The notes: generated from the letters alone by a model not told the origin. A DNA stretch of 45,828 nt from Flavobacteriales bacterium (GCA_027061855.1 JAMOVT010000097.1:1-45828), one strand, 5' to 3'. Shown: positions 7,797 to 16,971, counted from the first letter of the stretch. Made by a program: numbers and translations.

Positions 7797-8402
7797 TTAC
7801 AGAGTGTTTTCATAATTTTGTCCTACTTTATCCCAGTTGATTACTTGGAAAAAGTCTTGGATATAATCTCCTCTTTTGTTTTGATGTTTTAAGTAATAAG
7901 CATGTTCCCAAACATCCATTCCCAAAACTGCGGTTCCCAAACAATCGGTGAAACGCATCAAAGGATTGTCTTGATTGGGGGTTGAGCAAATTTCCAATTT
8001 TCCGTTTTTACTCATTAACCAAACCCATCCGGAACCAAAACGTGCGCCACCTGCTTTGGCCCACAATTCTTTGAATTTCTCAAAAGAACCGAAATCTCGA
8101 TTTATGGCTTCGGCTAATTTTCCTTGCGGTTCTTTGCTTCCTCCGGGAGTCATAATATCAAAATACAAAATATGATTCCAATATCCGCCTCCGTTGTTAC
8201 GAATAGCAGTTTCATTGATATGGATATTTTTCAAAATATCGTCAATACTCATTCCTTCATAACAGGTGCCTTCAATGGCGGCATTTAATCCGTTGGTATA
8301 TCCTTGGTGATGTCCCAAATGATGAACACGCATAGTTGCTTCATCAATATAAGGTTCCAAGGCGTCATATGCATAAGGTAATTCCGGTAATTTAAAACTC
8401 AT
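7797..8402 (-). CDS. Superoxide dismutase, Mn/Fe family (Mn-like signature)
   Basis: Converts superoxide to oxygen and hydrogen peroxide in the cytoplasm; 201 residues, no signal peptide. Metal ligands are visible: His in VHHLGHHQGY, His in GGGYWNHILYF, and Asp/His in DVWEHAYYLKHQNKR. Metal-choice markers look manganese-type: Gly (NNGGGYWNH) where iron enzymes carry Gln (NNAAQ), and Gln in STPNQDNPL where iron enzymes usually have Ala or His. Cambialistic use cannot be excluded. It is monocistronic, with a good promoter at 8429-8459 and a strong terminator downstream. sodA or sodB is not assigned because the metal is inferred only. Confidence 0.93.
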   Translation of the reverse strand: MSFKLPELPYAYDALEPYIDEATMRVHHLGHHQGYTNGLNAAIEGTCYEGMSIDDILKNIHINETAIRNNGGGYWNHILYFDIMTPGGSKEPQGKLAEAINRDFGSFEKFKELWAKAGGARFGSGWVWLMSKNGKLEICSTPNQDNPLMRFTDCLGTAVLGMDVWEHAYYLKHQNKRGDYIQDFFQVINWDKVGQNYENTL

Positions 8403-8428
8403 AATTTCTAATTTTTAATGATTCTAAA

Positions 8429-8459
8429 CAAAAATACAAAAAAGAAAAGGCTATTTCAA
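8429..8459 (-). promoter_or_regulatory. Bacteroidota-type promoter of the superoxide dismutase gene
   Basis: On the minus strand: TTG (8457-8459), a 20-base spacer, then TATTTTTG (8429-8436). Both elements match the -33/-7 consensus. Confidence 0.55.
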
Positions 8460-8507
8460 TTTATCTTAGTATTTTTAGCTTATAATCATTATAAAAAAAA
8501 TTTATAA

Positions 8508-11500
8508 ATGCCGGATCAACGACTCTCTATCTATAATGCTTCTGCCGGATCGGGAAAAACTTTTCAGATTGCTAAAAATTTTTTATTCAAAATTCTACAA
8601 AGTCCTGAGTATTATTATACTTCGCGCCTCATCGGACTTACTTTCACCAACAAAGCTGCCAATGAAATGAAAAAACGCATCCTCGATATTCTGACGGATG
8701 CCGCAAAAGAAAAAAATAACCCGATGATTCCTGCATTGGCAGAAGAGCTTCATCCGGTTTATGAAAAACAATACCAAAAGGAACTAAGCAAAGAAGAAGT
8801 AATAAAAATTATATCGGAACGCAGTCAAAGACGCTTGAAAGAAATTTTGCATCAATATGACGATTTCAATCTGATGACCATTGATAAACTTTCTTTCAAA
8901 ATCATTCGCACTTTTGCCCGGGAAATGAATCTTCCCTATGATGTCAATATCGTTATGGATTATAATGAAATCATAGATAATCTCATCGATGAAATTATTT
9001 CAGACTTAAATCCCGGAGATGAATTGTTAAAAAACTTGACCAGACTGGCGTTGGAAAATGTAGAAAACGAAAAACATTGGGATATCACCCACAACCTGAA
9101 ACAAATTACCCGGCTTATTTTTGATGAAAACCAACGAAATGAAATAAACAGCCTTAAAACCAAAAGCAGAGAAGATATAATCCGCTTAAAAAATACTTTA
9201 CAAAAAAAAGTAGTCTTTATCAGGAATCAATATAGGGAAATGGGCAATAAAGGCTTAAAAATAATTAACCTTGGCGGAGAAGCTTTTGGCGTAAAAAAAC
9301 TAATGGATAACATGGCTTCCATTTCCGGCCATAATCAAATCGAATTCTCGGATTCTCTATTAAAAAAATTAGATAAAAAAGAATTGATTTCGAAAAACAC
9401 CCTAAAAAAAAGAGATCCTGCAAATCATGAAAGCATACGGAATGCCGAAAAGCAAATGCTGGAACTTTTGAACAAAGCCTATACCTTCCATCTGGAAAAT
9501 TTTGAAAGATACATGCTGTATAAAGGCATCTTACAAGAAATCAATTCGCTGATTATCCTCCACTCTCTCCTTCAAAAAATTGAAGAATACAAAGAACTCA
9601 ATCACAGTATTTTCATCTCCGACTTCAATGAGTTGATACAACAGCAAATCATGAAAAATATCGGCGAAGAAACTCCGTATATTTATATGCGACTGGGAGA
9701 AAAATTTATCCACTATTTTCTGGATGAATTTCAAGACACTTCCGAACTTCAATGGCTCAATATGATTCCATTAATTAAAGAAGCGCTCTCAAAAGATTTT
9801 TCAAGGACCATTGACAAAGAAAATCCGGGAACTTCTATGATTGTAGGAGATGCGAAACAGTCGATTTACCGTTTTAGAAACGGTAAACCCGAGATTTTTA
9901 TCGATTTGAGTGATGAAGAACAACAAAAAGGCCAAGGAAATCCTTTCTATCCGATAACCGGAAAAAAGATTTATCAACTGGAAGAAAACTGGCGAAGTGA
10001 CGGACAGATTATCCGGTTCAATAATCATTTTTTCTCTCATTTTAAAAATCTACTTCCTCGCGAAAATTACCGGCGTGTTTATGAGCATGTGAAGCAAAGA
10101 ATTCCCGCTGCACGTGAAAAGGTCAAAGAAAAGGGCTATGTCAGCATTTCTTTTGAAGAAAGTTTATCTGCCAAAAATGAAGCCTATAAAATCCCCGAAA
10201 AAATACATCAGGTTATTATGGATGCATTGGCACGCGGTTTTCATTACGATGATATTTGCTTTCTTTATAATAGTCATGAAGATTCTGTTCCGGTAGCAGA
10301 ATATCTGGGGCAACACAATATTCCTTTCTTAGCAGAAAAATCTTTAAAATTGGGAAAATCCCAGAAAGTAAATTCCATAATTCATTTTTTAAAATATTTA
10401 TTTCTGCAAAAAACAGAACCCTTATTTGACAGCTTATATTTTCTATTTAATTATCATTCTTTATCCGAAGCGGATCAATTTCTTTATGAAGCATTGGAAA
10501 ATCCGGAACCCGAACCTGTTTTTTCTATTCTTCATAAAGCCGGATTCTCATTACAACCGGAGAAATTATATACACTAAACTTATTTGACCTTATCATATA
10601 TCTGATTGATAAATTTCGTTTTAATGAAGATACAGTTGAAGAAAATTACCTGCAAACTTTTCTCGATGATGTCTATCATTATACACTTGAAAATAAAACG
10701 GGAGTTATTGGCTATTTGATGCATTGGAATAAAATGAAAGCTGAGATCGATGTTCAAGCACCCGACAAAACGGGAGCGGTACAATTTATGACGGTGCATG
10801 CCTCAAAAGGATTGGAATTTCCGATAGTTATTTATCTTGCAAAAGGAAGTATTTTCAGTAAAAACAAAGATTTGGAGCAAGTGGTGTGGATAGATACGCC
10901 CCCTGAAAGCTTTGAAGGTTTTGAAAAACTACCCGTCAAACTCAGAGCCTTGGAAAAAGTAGAAAATTACCGTGATATATACAATCGCGAGCTTGCCAAA
11001 AAAATGTTTGATAACTTCAATCGTCTGTATGTTGCCCATACGCGTCCATCAAATGAATTATATATTTTCACCGATCAACCTGCTAAAAAACCGAATCCCC
11101 TTGATTTTAAAAGCATGTATGCCGAATTTATACAAGAAAATAAAGGAATAGAAAAAGAAGATACCGTTTCTTACGGAGAAAAAACAAAAGCCCTAAAACA
11201 ACCAAAAACCACAATAGAAAAAATCAAAGGCAACCTGAAAAATTTGCATTATTGGAACGAGAATCCGCATCAACAAAATTTAAAACTGCGCACTAGAAAT
11301 TATGAATTATGGAGGGAATCGAAAAAAGCAGCTATCAAATACGGATTGCAAATGCATGAAATTTTATCTCAAATCACTACTATTGAGCAATGGGAAAAAG
11401 AAAAAGAAAAATTCCTCTCCGTCATTCCCCCGGATGAAAAAGAAAAGGTAAAACACCAAATAGAAAAAATACTTTACCATCCCGAGATTACACAATATTT

Positions 11501-11756
11501 CTCCTCCAATTACCGTATTCTCAATGAAAGAGCCATTTTAATTCCCGCCGAAAGAAGTTTTTATTTACGCCGGCCGGATAGAATTTTACTCCGGGAAAAC
11601 AAAGCAGTAATTATGGATTACAAAACCGGAGAAAAGAACCCGAAACATCAAAAGCAGTTGGAAGAATATGCCGGATTATTGGAAGATACAGGTTATAATG
11701 TAGAGAAAAAAATCCTTGTTTATCTGGGAGAAGAACCGGAAATTAGAGAAATATAA
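8508..11756 (+). CDS. UvrD/RecB-like helicase with C-terminal nuclease domain (AddA-like)
   Basis: A 1082-residue double-strand break resection enzyme of the AddA/RecB type. Superfamily 1A helicase motifs occur in order: Walker A ASAGSGKTFQIAKN (about 10-23), TFTNKAANEMKKR (motif Ia), FLDEFQDTSE (motif II, about 404), GDAKQSIYRFR (motif III), LEENWRSD (motif IV), FMTVHASKGLEFPIVIYL (motif V) and RLYVAHTRPSNELYIF (motif VI). Near the C-terminus RPDRILLRENKAVIMDYKTG (about 1018-1037) is a RecB-type PD-(D/E)XK nuclease core. In Bacteroidota such proteins pair with an AddB-like PD-(D/E)XK subunit, but neither neighbour here is one. The start at 8508 places the Walker A motif at the expected position. 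It stands alone between sod and a phoD-like gene. Confidence 0.88.
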   Translation: MPDQRLSIYNASAGSGKTFQIAKNFLFKILQSPEYYYTSRLIGLTFTNKAANEMKKRILDILTDAAKEKNNPMIPALAEELHPVYEKQYQKELSKEEVIKIISERSQRRLKEILHQYDDFNLMTIDKLSFKIIRTFAREMNLPYDVNIVMDYNEIIDNLIDEIISDLNPGDELLKNLTRLALENVENEKHWDITHNLKQITRLIFDENQRNEINSLKTKSREDIIRLKNTLQKKVVFIRNQYREMGNKGLKIINLGGEAFGVKKLMDNMASISGHNQIEFSDSLLKKLDKKELISKNTLKKRDPANHESIRNAEKQMLELLNKAYTFHLENFERYMLYKGILQEINSLIILHSLLQKIEEYKELNHSIFISDFNELIQQQIMKNIGEETPYIYMRLGEKFIHYFLDEFQDTSELQWLNMIPLIKEALSKDFSRTIDKENPGTSMIVGDAKQSIYRFRNGKPEIFIDLSDEEQQKGQGNPFYPITGKKIYQLEENWRSDGQIIRFNNHFFSHFKNLLPRENYRRVYEHVKQRIPAAREKVKEKGYVSISFEESLSAKNEAYKIPEKIHQVIMDALARGFHYDDICFLYNSHEDSVPVAEYLGQHNIPFLAEKSLKLGKSQKVNSIIHFLKYLFLQKTEPLFDSLYFLFNYHSLSEADQFLYEALENPEPEPVFSILHKAGFSLQPEKLYTLNLFDLIIYLIDKFRFNEDTVEENYLQTFLDDVYHYTLENKTGVIGYLMHWNKMKAEIDVQAPDKTGAVQFMTVHASKGLEFPIVIYLAKGSIFSKNKDLEQVVWIDTPPESFEGFEKLPVKLRALEKVENYRDIYNRELAKKMFDNFNRLYVAHTRPSNELYIFTDQPAKKPNPLDFKSMYAEFIQENKGIEKEDTVSYGEKTKALKQPKTTIEKIKGNLKNLHYWNENPHQQNLKLRTRNYELWRESKKAAIKYGLQMHEILSQITTIEQWEKEKEKFLSVIPPDEKEKVKHQIEKILYHPEITQYFSSNYRILNERAILIPAERSFYLRRPDRILLRENKAVIMDYKTGEKNPKHQKQLEEYAGLLEDTGYNVEKKILVYLGEEPEIREI

Positions 11757-11774
11757 AGAAATGACAATTTAACA

Positions 11775-11804
11775 TTCCGTTAGAAATAAAAATAAGTAAC
11801 TTTG
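11775..11804 (+). promoter_or_regulatory. Promoter of the PhoD-like gene
   Basis: TAACTTTG (11797-11804) with TTC (one base off TTG) 19 bases upstream. It lies just after the helicase stop and about 24 bases before the ATG. Confidence 0.5.
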
Positions 11805-11827
11805 TTTGACTTAAAAAATAAAACAAA

Positions 11828-13192
11828 ATGAAAACATATCTGAAATTGGCTTTGTTGATCCTTTTTTTGACGGGAACGACAGCTATTGCACAAAAATCCC
11901 TTTTACAAAGCGGTCCGATGATCGGGCGTGTAAATAAAACAGACATTAAACTTTGGGCACAAACCAAAAAACCGGCCCATGTGAAATTTGCCTATTGGTT
12001 GAAAGGAAAACCGGCCACCAAAAAATTCTCGCAAACAGTAAAAACAACAAAAGACAATGCCTATACCGCACATATTGTGATTGACCACTTAAAACCGGGA
12101 AAAGAATATACTTATCAATTATATATCAATAATAAAAAAGTAAATTTTGATTTTCCTTTGGCTTTTAAAACTCAGGAAGTTTGGAAGTATCACCATGCTC
12201 CCTCCGACTTTGCTTTTGCCTTTGGATCGGGAGCTTATATAAATGACCCCGAATTTGACCGAAAAGGAAGAGCTTACGGGGGAGAATATGAAATCTTTAC
12301 GCACATTCCCGAAAAAAATCCTGAATTTATGATTTGGGACGGAGACAATACTTACCTGAGACAAAACGAATGGGACAGTAAAAGTGCCATGATTTATAGA
12401 TATACCCATGACTGGTCTATACCCGAAAAACAAAAACTTTTTGCCACCGTGGCACATTATGCCATTGTAGACGATCATGATTTCGGACCTAATGACAGCG
12501 ACGGAAGTTTCTGGAATAAAAATACTTCTATAAATGTGTTTGATCTTTTTTGGGCCAATCCCAAACATGTAAGCAACTTTAAAAGTGCTACCTTCCAGTT
12601 TAATTATAATGATGCCGATTTCTTTTTAGTGGACAACCGATATTTTAGAGATCCCAATGCCCTGAAAAGCAAAGATCCGAAAACCATGCTTGGAAAAGAC
12701 CAATTGGATTGGTTAAAAAAAGCCTTGGTATTCAGTAAAGCCAAATGGAAATTTATTGTAATGGGAGGACAATTCCTCAATACGGCCAGAAATTTCGAAA
12801 CTTATTCTAATAACGGTTTTGACAAAGAACGTCAAGACATCATCGATTTTATCTACAAAGAAGGATTAAAAAATGTAATTTTCCTTACCGGAGACCGCCA
12901 TCTCAGTGAAATAAGTCTGCTTGATCAAGGAAAACGCTATCCGAAAATTTGGGATATTACCGTTTCCCCTTTAACTTCGGGACCTAATACACATGGAAAT
13001 GAAGAAAAAAACCTTCTTCGAATTCCCGGCACTCTGATTATGAAACGGAATTTTGCCATTTTTAATATCGAAGGAAAAGGAAAGGACCGACATATTAGAA
13101 TCGAATTTTTTGACAAGCAAGGAAAATTAATTAACGAATTTACAATTAAGCAAGATGAATATAATCGTTCCAATGGCCGGAAGAGGCACTAG
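11828..13192 (+). CDS. Secreted PhoD-like alkaline phosphatase/phosphodiesterase
   Basis: A 454-residue exported metallophosphatase. Signal peptide MKTYLKLALLILFLTGTTAIAQ is followed by an N-terminal beta-sandwich (about 30-115; IKLWAQTKKPAHVKFAYW, HLKPGKEYTYQLYIN). The catalytic domain shows the PhoD-family metal-site motifs WDGDNTYLR, VDDHDFGPNDSD, VMGGQFLN and LTGDRHLSEI. Likely substrates are phosphomonoesters or phosphodiesters in the periplasm or outside the cell; which one is unknown. The last 12 codons overlap the start of the next gene (13155-13192, different frame), giving a basic tail NRSNGRKRH that looks like read-through of an older end near KQDE. It has its own promoter at 11775-11804. 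Confidence 0.85.
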   Translation: MKTYLKLALLILFLTGTTAIAQKSLLQSGPMIGRVNKTDIKLWAQTKKPAHVKFAYWLKGKPATKKFSQTVKTTKDNAYTAHIVIDHLKPGKEYTYQLYINNKKVNFDFPLAFKTQEVWKYHHAPSDFAFAFGSGAYINDPEFDRKGRAYGGEYEIFTHIPEKNPEFMIWDGDNTYLRQNEWDSKSAMIYRYTHDWSIPEKQKLFATVAHYAIVDDHDFGPNDSDGSFWNKNTSINVFDLFWANPKHVSNFKSATFQFNYNDADFFLVDNRYFRDPNALKSKDPKTMLGKDQLDWLKKALVFSKAKWKFIVMGGQFLNTARNFETYSNNGFDKERQDIIDFIYKEGLKNVIFLTGDRHLSEISLLDQGKRYPKIWDITVSPLTSGPNTHGNEEKNLLRIPGTLIMKRNFAIFNIEGKGKDRHIRIEFFDKQGKLINEFTIKQDEYNRSNGRKRH

Positions 13193-14165
13193 GCTTCGTC
13201 CGCATACCTTAACCAATGCAAAACCATTAATCCCCGTAGCCGGTGTCAGTGTAGCTGAACGTTTGGTAAGAGAAATCGCCAAGGTGATGAAACAGCCCAT
13301 CGATAAAATCTCTTTTATCATCAAAGAAGATTTCGGTTCCGAGATTGAAAAGAAATTATTAAAAATAGCCTCCGATATTGGTGCCAAAGGACAAATCGAT
13401 TATCAAAAAGAAGCTTTGGGAACCGCCGATGCCGTCTATGCCGGGAAAGATCTATTGGAAGGACCGGTGGTGGTTGCCTATGCCGATACTCTTTTCAAAG
13501 GCTCTTTTGATCTGGATAATACCGCCGACGGAATAATATGGGTGAAAAAAGTAGAGGATCCCTCACAATTCGGCGTAGTGAAGTTAAATGAAAATGGAGA
13601 AATTATTTCTTTTGTTGAAAAACCCGAAGAATATGTCTCGGATTTGGCCATTATCGGGATTTATTATTTCAAAAACGGCGAAGTACTCAAAAAAGAAATC
13701 GAGTATTTATTTGATAACGATGTAAAGATTAAAGGAGAATACCAATTAACCACTGCCTTGGAAAATATGAAGAAAAAAAACCATATTTTCAAGCCCGGTC
13801 AGGTTTCGGATTGGATGGATTTCGGAAATCCGAAAGTAGCCGTGGAAACCAATGCCAAAATCTTGGCTTATGACCAAAAAGAAGGTAGAAAACTAATTGC
13901 GGATGATGTTGAGTTAATTAATTCCGAAATAATCGAACCTTGTTATATTGCAGAAGGAGTACGTATAGAAAACAGTAGCATCGGGCCTTATGTTTCCATT
14001 GGTAAAAACACGGTAATTGAAAATTCAAATATAACCAACTCATTGATTCAAAATGAAAATTTGATTCAAAATGCCGACCTCAAAGATTCGATGATCGGGA
14101 GTTTCGTGAAATATAACGGGAATTTTGAACGGCTGAGTTTAGGAGATTACTCGGAACTTATTTAA
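13155..14165 (+). CDS. Sugar-phosphate nucleotidyltransferase with left-handed beta-helix tail
   Basis: A 336-residue protein making an NDP-sugar from a sugar-1-phosphate and an NTP. The N-terminal signature is MNIIVPMAGRGTRLRPHTL followed by TNAKPLIPVAG, the pyrophosphorylase loop plus sugar-phosphate lysine region of RmlA/GalU-like enzymes. VAYADTLFKG carries the metal-binding Asp; VEKPEEYVSDLAIIGIYYF matches the family core. From about residue 255, hexapeptide-type repeats (IIEPCYIAEGVRIENSSIGPYVSIG) form a short beta-helix. The exact sugar and nucleotide (glucose/dTTP, glucose/UTP, mannose/GTP) cannot be read. The ATG lies inside the phoD-like gene with 38 bases of overlap. No neighbouring polysaccharide genes are present. 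Confidence 0.82.
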   Translation: MNIIVPMAGRGTRLRPHTLTNAKPLIPVAGVSVAERLVREIAKVMKQPIDKISFIIKEDFGSEIEKKLLKIASDIGAKGQIDYQKEALGTADAVYAGKDLLEGPVVVAYADTLFKGSFDLDNTADGIIWVKKVEDPSQFGVVKLNENGEIISFVEKPEEYVSDLAIIGIYYFKNGEVLKKEIEYLFDNDVKIKGEYQLTTALENMKKKNHIFKPGQVSDWMDFGNPKVAVETNAKILAYDQKEGRKLIADDVELINSEIIEPCYIAEGVRIENSSIGPYVSIGKNTVIENSNITNSLIQNENLIQNADLKDSMIGSFVKYNGNFERLSLGDYSELI

Positions 14166-14192
14166 CAGCCCGGAAATACAATATAAAAAAAG

Positions 14193-14216
14193 CTGCCGAA
14201 AACGGCAGTTTTTTTT
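14193..14216. terminator. Bidirectional terminator
   Basis: CTGCCG AAAA CGGCAG with eight Ts after it on plus and seven Ts on minus. It separates the convergent nucleotidyltransferase and bifunctional-nuclease genes. Confidence 0.9.
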
Positions 14217-14883
14217 ACATTATTTCGAGGTATCTTTTTAGTTTGGCTGCTCGTTCGTAATGCTCTTCTTCGATAGCTTGTGCCATCATATCTTCAATTT
14301 CTTTTCTTGTAAAAATAACATTCTTCTTCCCGAAAAGTTCTTTATTTAATCGTTCCAGTTCAGTCATTTCTGCGATAGATTCATTGTCATTTTCATCTTC
14401 CAAAGCTTGTTGTATCACACCCATTAATTCTTCGTCTTCGGCCAAATCTTTTGTTTTTGAAGAACTGATTTCGGTAATAAGAATACCTGTTTCATCCAAT
14501 ATATTCTGCTCGCAATAAATAGGTGCATTATAGCGAACGGCCAAAGCAACCGCATCGGAAGTCCGGGAATCGATGTGGTGAACAATCTCATTTTGTTCGG
14601 TAACCAATTTGGCATAAAAAATTCCCTCTTCAAATTTATCAATCACCACTTTTTCCAAATTAATATGATAAGCATCCATTAAATTTTTCATTAAATCGTG
14701 GGTTAATGGACGTTGCGGTTTTATTCCTTCTTCTAATGCAATGGCTATGGAATGAGCTTCCATACCGCCAATGACAATGGGTATTTTTTTATGAGAGACC
14801 GGATCTTTCAGGAAAAGAATATATGCACCGGTTTGCGTTTCGCTGTATTGAATTCTATCCACTTCTAACTTTACTAATCCCAT
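14215..14883 (-). CDS. Bifunctional nuclease (BFN/DUF151) family protein with UVR motif
   Basis: A 222-residue cytoplasmic protein. Residues 1-150 form a BFN/DUF151 domain: VKLEVDRIQYSETQTGAYILFL, IPIVIGGMEAHSIAIALEG-type segment and SRTSDAVALAVRYNAPIY. The last about 30 residues (FTRKEIEDMMAQAIEEEHYERAAKLKRYLEIM region) are a UVR (UvrB/UvrC interaction) motif, joined by an acidic linker EDENDNES. Plant and bacterial BFN proteins have been reported as RNase/DNase; the role in Bacteroidota is not established. I chose the ATG at 14883 because the longer reading frame (to 14985) would add an unrelated hydrophobic leader and families start at GLVKLEV. Confidence 0.85.
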   Translation of the reverse strand: MGLVKLEVDRIQYSETQTGAYILFLKDPVSHKKIPIVIGGMEAHSIAIALEEGIKPQRPLTHDLMKNLMDAYHINLEKVVIDKFEEGIFYAKLVTEQNEIVHHIDSRTSDAVALAVRYNAPIYCEQNILDETGILITEISSSKTKDLAEDEELMGVIQQALEDENDNESIAEMTELERLNKELFGKKNVIFTRKEIEDMMAQAIEEEHYERAAKLKRYLEIM

Positions 14884-15032
14884 ACTTCTTATAATTTTTA
14901 CGAATTTACGATTTTTTTTAAAAAATAGGAATACACATGCAATAAAGAAAAAGTAATTTAACTTATGTGAAAAAGGTTTAATCAAGAAGCAATGGGCATT
15001 TTCCTGATGTTTATTTCAAGAAATTCCACCAT

Positions 15033-15061
15033 AAAAAAAACCCGCCTGAAAAAAGCGGGTT
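15033..15061 (-). terminator. Terminator of the etf operon
   Basis: A stem AACCCGC/GCGGGTT with a 9-base loop is followed on the minus strand by eight Ts. It lies 25 bases past the etfA stop. The rest of 14884-15032 shows no gene. Confidence 0.88.
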
Positions 15062-15085
15062 TTATATAAAGAAAGGCACAAATCA

Positions 15086-16054
15086 TTACTGATTGGCTTT
15101 ATAGGCTTTTAATTTTTCAATAAGTTTTGGAACCACTTCAAAAGCATCCCCTACGATTCCATAATCGGCGGCCTTAAAGAAAGGAGCTTCGGGATCATTA
15201 TTAATCACTACCATATATTTGGAACCGTTTACTCCGGCAAGGTGTTGAATAGCTCCTGAAATACCTACGGCAATATATAAATTCGGAGCGACTTGTTTTC
15301 CTGTTTGTCCTACGTGCTCTTGGTGAGGACGCCAGCCAAGGTCGGCAACAGGTTTGGAACATGCGGTAGCTGCTCCAAGCACATCAGCCAATTCTTCAAT
15401 CATACCCCAATTTTCGGGTCCTTTCAAGCCTCTACCTGCCGATACGATAATATCCGCATCGGTCAAAGGAACTTTTCCGGTTACTTTTTCTACATTTACT
15501 ACTTTATATTCATCATATACGCTGAGATCAACAGGCGGATTAAATTCTTCCACACTACCGTCCACGGCTTTTTCTGCGATTCCAAATGAATTCTTGGAAA
15601 TACGTAATAATTTTTTATCTGTCAAGATGGCCGTATAGGCAATTCCCTTACTGGTAAAAACTTTTCTTTTTACTACAAAATGATCGCTGTCCTCAGGCAA
15701 TGAAATCACATTCGAAACATAACCCGCATCGATATATTGTGCAATGATGGGACCTGCATAAATAGAGTCATTACTGGAACTGATCAAAACCATTTTAGAG
15801 TTTTCCTTATCTACGGCTTCTTTAATGACATGCGAATAGGCAAAGGCATTAAAATCTTTTAGTTTATCATTGGTGACATTCAATACTTTATTTACTCCGT
15901 ATTGGAATAATTCTTCGGGATTTTCCAAAGAGAAACCTACGGCTACTACTTGGTCTCCGGTTTTATCGGCATAAGCACGGGCATAAGAGGCCAACTCTTT
16001 GGCTCCTTTGCTTACTTTCCCGTTTTGTTTTTCGGCATATATTAATATAGACAT
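15086..16054 (-). CDS. etfA: Electron transfer flavoprotein, alpha subunit
   Basis: The FAD-binding subunit of the ETF heterodimer, which carries electrons from acyl-CoA and related dehydrogenases to the quinone pool through ETF-quinone oxidoreductase. At 322 residues it has normal length. The C-terminal FAD domain is complete: VSAGRGLKGPENW, SKPVADLGWRPHQEHVGQTG, then KQVAPNLYIAVGISGAIQHL, and FFKAADYGIVGD. The N-terminal half is the smaller alpha/beta domain. It lies 22 bases downstream of etfB and shares its message; a strong terminator follows. No dehydrogenase gene is adjacent. Confidence 0.96.
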   Translation of the reverse strand: MSILIYAEKQNGKVSKGAKELASYARAYADKTGDQVVAVGFSLENPEELFQYGVNKVLNVTNDKLKDFNAFAYSHVIKEAVDKENSKMVLISSSNDSIYAGPIIAQYIDAGYVSNVISLPEDSDHFVVKRKVFTSKGIAYTAILTDKKLLRISKNSFGIAEKAVDGSVEEFNPPVDLSVYDEYKVVNVEKVTGKVPLTDADIIVSAGRGLKGPENWGMIEELADVLGAATACSKPVADLGWRPHQEHVGQTGKQVAPNLYIAVGISGAIQHLAGVNGSKYMVVINNDPEAPFFKAADYGIVGDAFEVVPKLIEKLKAYKANQ

Positions 16055-16076
16055 AATTCAAAAATTTTTTGGTTTG

Positions 16077-16829
16077 TTAAATAACTTTGGCTTCGTTGTG
16101 AAGTAAATCGATTAATTCATCCAGATTATCCTTATCGATCATTTTTATACTTCCTTTGACAGGCGGTTTTTCAAACTTCTCGATTTTGGTTCTTACTTCT
16201 GCTTCTACGGCAGGTAATACCTCCAAAGGTTTTTTTCGCGCCATCATAATTCCACGCATATTGGGAATACGTAATTCTTCTTCTTTTACCAAACCTTTTT
16301 GTCCCCCGATCACCAAAGGCAAAGTGGTTTCAATTGTTTCTTTTCCTCCTTCGATTTCACGAGAAACTTCAACGGTATTTCCGTCTTTCATTTCAAAACC
16401 GATTACGGCATTGACAAATTTTTTATTGGTCATTTCGGCTGCCATTCCGTGTACCATTCCACCGTTAAAATCGATGGATTCTTTTCCTGCCATAATCAAG
16501 TCAAACTCGGGATGTTTATTGATATAATCGGCGATTTGTACAGCGGTAAAATAACTGTCGGTAGGCTCCACGTCTATTCTAACGGCGCGATCGGCACCGA
16601 TAGCCAATACTTTTCTTATTACAGGCTCGGTTTTGGCAGTTCCCACATTGAGCACGACCAATTCCGCTCCGTGTTTCTCTTTGAGTTGCATGGCTTTAGT
16701 CAATGCAAATTCATCATGGGGATTGATTACCCATTGAATCCCGTTTTCATCAAACTTTGTATCACCATCCGTAAAATTAATCTTGGAGGTGGTATCCGGG
16801 ACGCTACTCATCAGAAGTAATATTTTCAT
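16077..16829 (-). CDS. etfB: Electron transfer flavoprotein, beta subunit
   Basis: The AMP-binding partner of EtfA; 250 residues, normal length. It starts MKILLLMSSVPDTTSKINF and has NPHDEFALTKAMQLKEKHGAELVVLNVG and AGKESIDFNGGMVHGMAAEM, the ETF beta core. The C-terminal arm RGIMMARKKPLEVLPA is the usual recognition loop/arm region contacting the alpha subunit and partner dehydrogenases. It is the first gene of the etfB-etfA pair; its upstream region is shared with the divergent protease gene. Confidence 0.96.
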   Translation of the reverse strand: MKILLLMSSVPDTTSKINFTDGDTKFDENGIQWVINPHDEFALTKAMQLKEKHGAELVVLNVGTAKTEPVIRKVLAIGADRAVRIDVEPTDSYFTAVQIADYINKHPEFDLIMAGKESIDFNGGMVHGMAAEMTNKKFVNAVIGFEMKDGNTVEVSREIEGGKETIETTLPLVIGGQKGLVKEEELRIPNMRGIMMARKKPLEVLPAVEAEVRTKIEKFEKPPVKGSIKMIDKDNLDELIDLLHNEAKVI

Positions 16830-16931
16830 AGGAATATATTTTTTTAAGTTAAATACATATTTGTTTCTGTCTCACGAAGATACAAAATTTTTTTGATTTA
16901 TTATGCACGCATAATAAATTTTTGTTCTTTC

Positions 16932-16939
16932 CAAATATA
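16932..16939 (-). promoter_or_regulatory. Possible -7 box for etfBA
   Basis: On the minus strand TATATTTG matches TAnnTTTG, but it is about 100 bases from the etfB start and has no -33 TTG. It lies just beside the -33 element of the divergent promoter (16942-16971). Confidence 0.25.
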
Positions 16940-16941
16940 AA

Positions 16942-16971
16942 TTGTCCGTATCTCTAAAAATATTAACTTTG
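16942..16971 (+). promoter_or_regulatory. Consensus Bacteroidota promoter of the protease operon
   Basis: TTG (16942-16944), exactly 19 bases, then TAACTTTG (16964-16971). This is the clearest -33/-7 pair in the window. The start point would be near 16978. Confidence 0.65.
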
